From positions 1 to 8,491 of the forward strand of contig JAUXAJ010000234.1 of the NCBI GenBank assembly GCA_030620005.1: DNA of 8,491 nt. Direction: 5' to 3'. Positions 6,884-8,491 of this stretch are shown here, in pieces. Under the pieces are notes generated by a model that was given only the letters and a program-made list of their open reading frames with translations, did not search any database and was not told the DNA's origin. Every line of letters begins with the position of its first letter. Positions within the stretch are counted from its first letter, which is position 1. The DNA comes from Promethearchaeota archaeon. GTDB taxonomy: Archaea > Asgardarchaeota > Lokiarchaeia > Sigynarchaeales > SOKP01. The position numbers and the translations under genes were made by a program.

Positions 6884-7154
6884 TTAGTTAGTGCTTCGTA
6901 ATGCAGCAAGATCTACAACAGCAGGTACTCCCGTTAAATCCTGCATCAATATCCTGGAAGGTATATATAGGATTTCTTTTTTATCCTCGTCATTCGGAAT
7001 CCACTTGAATAAAGCAAGAATATTGTCATTCGTAACAATTTTACCATTTTACCATCAAAATTCTTAGAGAACAAGGTAATTTACTAATATCATCGGGATA
7101 GAATTTAATGTTTTTATCATTCACTTTTAAAAGCTCTTTAACAAATTAATTCAT
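6884..7154 (-). pseudogene. acnA: Aconitase 5' remnant (AcnA/IRP type)
   Basis: Read on the minus strand, two adjacent frames give aconitase N-terminal sequence. The first reads IKFYPDDISKLPCSLRIL and ends at TAA 7041-7043. The second starts near 7048 and contains NDNILALFKWIPNDEDKKEI and then PSRILMQDLTGVPAVVDLAALR. The latter is the hallmark segment of AcnA-type aconitases before the first domain core. It stops at TAA 6884-6886. A small deletion plus frameshift removes the expected segment between the two frames, and an ATG AAT TAA at 7154-7146 puts a stop at codon three. All of the remaining gene (several hundred codons, including the iron-sulfur cysteines) is absent. The remnant begins 16 bp after the Asp-tail gene, so the two were probably once co-transcribed. 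The nearby decayed IS is a likely cause of the truncation. Confidence 0.87.
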
Positions 7155-7199
7155 TTTCAATGATTTATTTCTAATCGTCGTCATCATCGTCGAAACTAA
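7109..7199. repeat. 91-bp direct repeat, copy B (true 3' end of Asp-tail gene plus start of aconitase frame)
   Basis: This is the partner of 824-913 in direct orientation, 6285 bp away. It contains the last nine codons or so and stop of the intact Asp-tail gene, the 16-bp spacer, ATG AAT TAA and the beginning of the aconitase frame (KELLKVNDKN). Both flanks here are coherent genes, unlike copy A. Confidence 0.88.
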
Positions 7200-7629
7200 C
7201 AATCATCTTTTTCTTGTTAGGTCTATCCATTATAAAAGTACCATGACCTCCTAATTCTTCCGCTTTTTTCACTTTATATCCCGAGGATAAAGAATCCATC
7301 AATTTCATCTCTTCTTCTGAAGGACTTTCAAACATTCCATTTAAGGCATTTTTATCAAGATTAAAGCGCTTTGCAAGAAATTTTTTCGAGACATTATCAA
7401 TCCCTTCTCGGAAAACTTGAAACACTCTTGAAAATCCTGTTTTTCTTTTTGAAGAACTTTTTTCTTTATTCATTCTTTTTTGATATTTTAACGCTTGTTG
7501 AACGTGAGAACTCCATTCTTCTCGAGGCACGTTCATCATTGAAAGTTCTGTTTTTAGTTCTTTAATTAGTTGCTTCTCTTCTTCAGAAAATGCGTGCTTT
7601 TTCTGCTTTTTTTTTCCCATGTTGTTCAT
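7171..7629 (-). CDS. Small charged protein with hexa-aspartate tail, function unknown
   Basis: I do not recognise a family. The protein has 152 residues from ATG 7629; a second ATG at codon 4 (7620) is equally possible, and no ribosome site separates them. The N-terminus is basic (GKKKQKK, 5-11). A helical charged stretch (15-55) follows, then a Lys/Ser-rich linker (54-64) and a helical middle (66-100: FSRVFQVFREGIDNVSKKFLAKRFNL). A glycine-containing strand GGHGTFIMD (127-135) precedes the end, which is FDDDDDD. There are no cysteines, membrane segments or signal peptide. A basic head with an acidic tail is a layout seen in nucleic-acid-associated proteins and chaperones, but that is only an analogy. 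The 3' end is duplicated at 824-913. It is divergent from the gamma-glutamyltranspeptidase gene across about 165 bp of AT-rich DNA. Confidence 0.75.
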   Translation of the reverse strand: MNNMGKKKQKKHAFSEEEKQLIKELKTELSMMNVPREEWSSHVQQALKYQKRMNKEKSSSKRKTGFSRVFQVFREGIDNVSKKFLAKRFNLDKNALNGMFESPSEEEMKLMDSLSSGYKVKKAEELGGHGTFIMDRPNKKKMIVSFDDDDDD

Positions 7630-7796
7630 TAGAAATAAATTAATTTAAAATTCCAGTCCAATATCAACTCAGAAAAATGATTCAAATTTTAAATAAATTT
7701 CCTTGGAGTTCTTATTCTCTATATTCACAAAAATTTAAATAAATAATAAGGATAATTCTTTAATTAAATAGATAACAAATTTAACCTTAAAAAAAG
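7630..7796. promoter_or_regulatory. Divergent AT-rich intergenic region
   Basis: This short spacer serves the minus-strand Asp-tail gene and the plus-strand gamma-glutamyltranspeptidase gene. It holds several A/T runs such as AAATTTAAATAAATAA near 7730-7745, a possible TATA region for the plus gene. No ribosome site is visible before ATG 7797. I see no RNA structure or operator symmetry. Confidence 0.35.
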
Positions 7797-8491
7797 ATGA
7801 ACCCAAAATTTAAGTGGAATTTTCCTTACCCATCTAGGAGAATGCCTGTTCTGGCAAAAAATGTTGTTTCAACATCCCAACCATTAGCTTCTCAAGCAGG
7901 CCTAAGAATGCTTTTAAAAGGAGGAAATGCCGTTGATACAGCGTTGGCGACTGCTATTACGCTTACTGTGGTTGAACCCATGAGTAACGGGGTTGGTAGC
8001 GACGCTTTTGCCATTTTATGGGATGGGAAAAAAATTGTCGGGTTAAATGCGTCGGGAAGATCTCCTGCAGCGTGGATTCCAGAACATTTTTCAGAATATA
8101 AAGTCATGCCTTTTCTTGGATGGGATGCTACGACCGTTCCGGGTGCCGTTTCAGCCTGGGTAAAACTCTGGAAACAGTATGGAAGCCTTGAATTTAGGGA
8201 ATTATTTGAACCAGCCATTAATTATGCAAGAAATGGTTATTTAGTATCCCCAATAATTGCGACAGGTTGGAGATTTTTATTCAGGCAGTTTAGAAAATTT
8301 CCTGATTGGGTAGATGCGTTTACTATTGATGGTAAAGCTCCAAATCCGGGACAACTATTTAAATGCCCCGCACAAGCCGATACTTTAGAAATAATTGCCA
8401 AAACGGAAGGTGAAGCATTTTATAGAGGTGAATTAGCAGCAAAAATCGTTAATCACGCAGAAAAAACTGGAGGGCTCATAACACTCGAAAA
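7797..8491 (+). CDS. ggt: Gamma-glutamyltranspeptidase family protein, N-terminal part, cut by window edge
   Basis: The frame starts at ATG 7797 and continues past the right edge, giving 231 residues of the large-subunit region. Family features are KGGNAVDTALA (41-51) and VVEPMSNGVGSDAF (58-71), where canonical enzymes have a VEP then a glycine-rich loop. They continue with NASGRSP (84-90), whose Arg88 fits the gamma-glutamyl carboxylate-binding Arg, then TVPGAVSAWVKLW (113-125) and EAFYRGELAAKI (206-217). These enzymes are made as a precursor that cleaves itself before a catalytic Thr, then move or hydrolyse gamma-glutamyl groups of glutathione-like substrates. The cleavage site and Thr lie beyond the window. 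There is no signal peptide, so it is likely cytoplasmic, like archaeal and YwrD-type relatives. Substrate is uncertain because family members include acylases. Confidence 0.9.
   Translation, partial: MNPKFKWNFPYPSRRMPVLAKNVVSTSQPLASQAGLRMLLKGGNAVDTALATAITLTVVEPMSNGVGSDAFAILWDGKKIVGLNASGRSPAAWIPEHFSEYKVMPFLGWDATTVPGAVSAWVKLWKQYGSLEFRELFEPAINYARNGYLVSPIIATGWRFLFRQFRKFPDWVDAFTIDGKAPNPGQLFKCPAQADTLEIIAKTEGEAFYRGELAAKIVNHAEKTGGLITLE

Noticed and set aside
7892..8218. 108-codon minus-strand open frame.
   Set aside because: It lies antisense to the recognisable gamma-glutamyltranspeptidase coding sequence.
1..8491. tRNA, rRNA or CRISPR loci.
   Set aside because: No cloverleaf-like GC-rich block, conserved rRNA segment or regularly spaced repeat was seen on either strand.

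Overview
The window looks like a contig of an Asgard (Promethearchaeota/Lokiarchaeota-like) archaeon. The evidence is a very AT-rich genome, archaeal-style TATA and poly-T signals, eukaryote-like small GTPase domains fused to longin and roadblock folds, a C-terminal zinc-ribbon protein, an ISH3/IS4-type transposase and a winged-helix protein with no obvious bacterial counterpart. The taxonomy is inferred from gene content only.

Layout, left to right. (1) Positions 1-839, minus strand: N-terminal part of a GH38-like glycoside hydrolase that runs off the left edge. (2) 824-913: copy A of a 90-bp direct repeat whose second copy lies at 7109-7199. (3) 1004-3067, minus: a 687-residue protein with the order longin-like, Arf-like GTPase, helical linker, roadblock/LC7, Rab-like GTPase. 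Its N-terminus appears to begin at a non-canonical ATT codon with a well-placed Shine-Dalgarno sequence. (4) 3068-3249: AT-rich divergent promoter region with a tandem 28/27-bp repeat. (5) 3250-4143, plus: protein with two winged-helix-like segments, followed by a T12 terminator. (6) 4305-5288, minus: beta-rich protein with a C-terminal zinc ribbon. (7) 5344-6791: decayed insertion sequence with a transposase broken by two stops and a frameshift. (8) 6884-7154, minus: 5' remnant of an aconitase gene. (9) 7109-7199: copy B of the repeat. (10) 7171-7629, minus: small charged protein ending in six aspartates. (11) 7797 to the right edge, plus: N-terminal part of a gamma-glutamyltranspeptidase family enzyme.

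The direct repeats bracket everything between the GH38-like gene and the Asp-tail gene. Copy B carries the true 3' end of the Asp-tail gene and leads into the aconitase remnant. Copy A carries only an orphan Asp-tail end and leads, in the same reading frame, into the GH38-like gene. This suggests an insertion or duplication event placed the 6.3-kb block (GTPase, winged-helix, zinc-ribbon, IS, aconitase stub) here. Collapse of the repeats would put the GH38-like gene directly behind the Asp-tail gene.

The best candidate for something unusual is the multi-domain GTPase. It combines two different Ras-superfamily domains with the two small folds (longin and roadblock) that regulate or scaffold such GTPases in eukaryotes, all in one chain. 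The winged-helix gene is divergent from it and may share its promoter region, but no functional link can be read from sequence alone.
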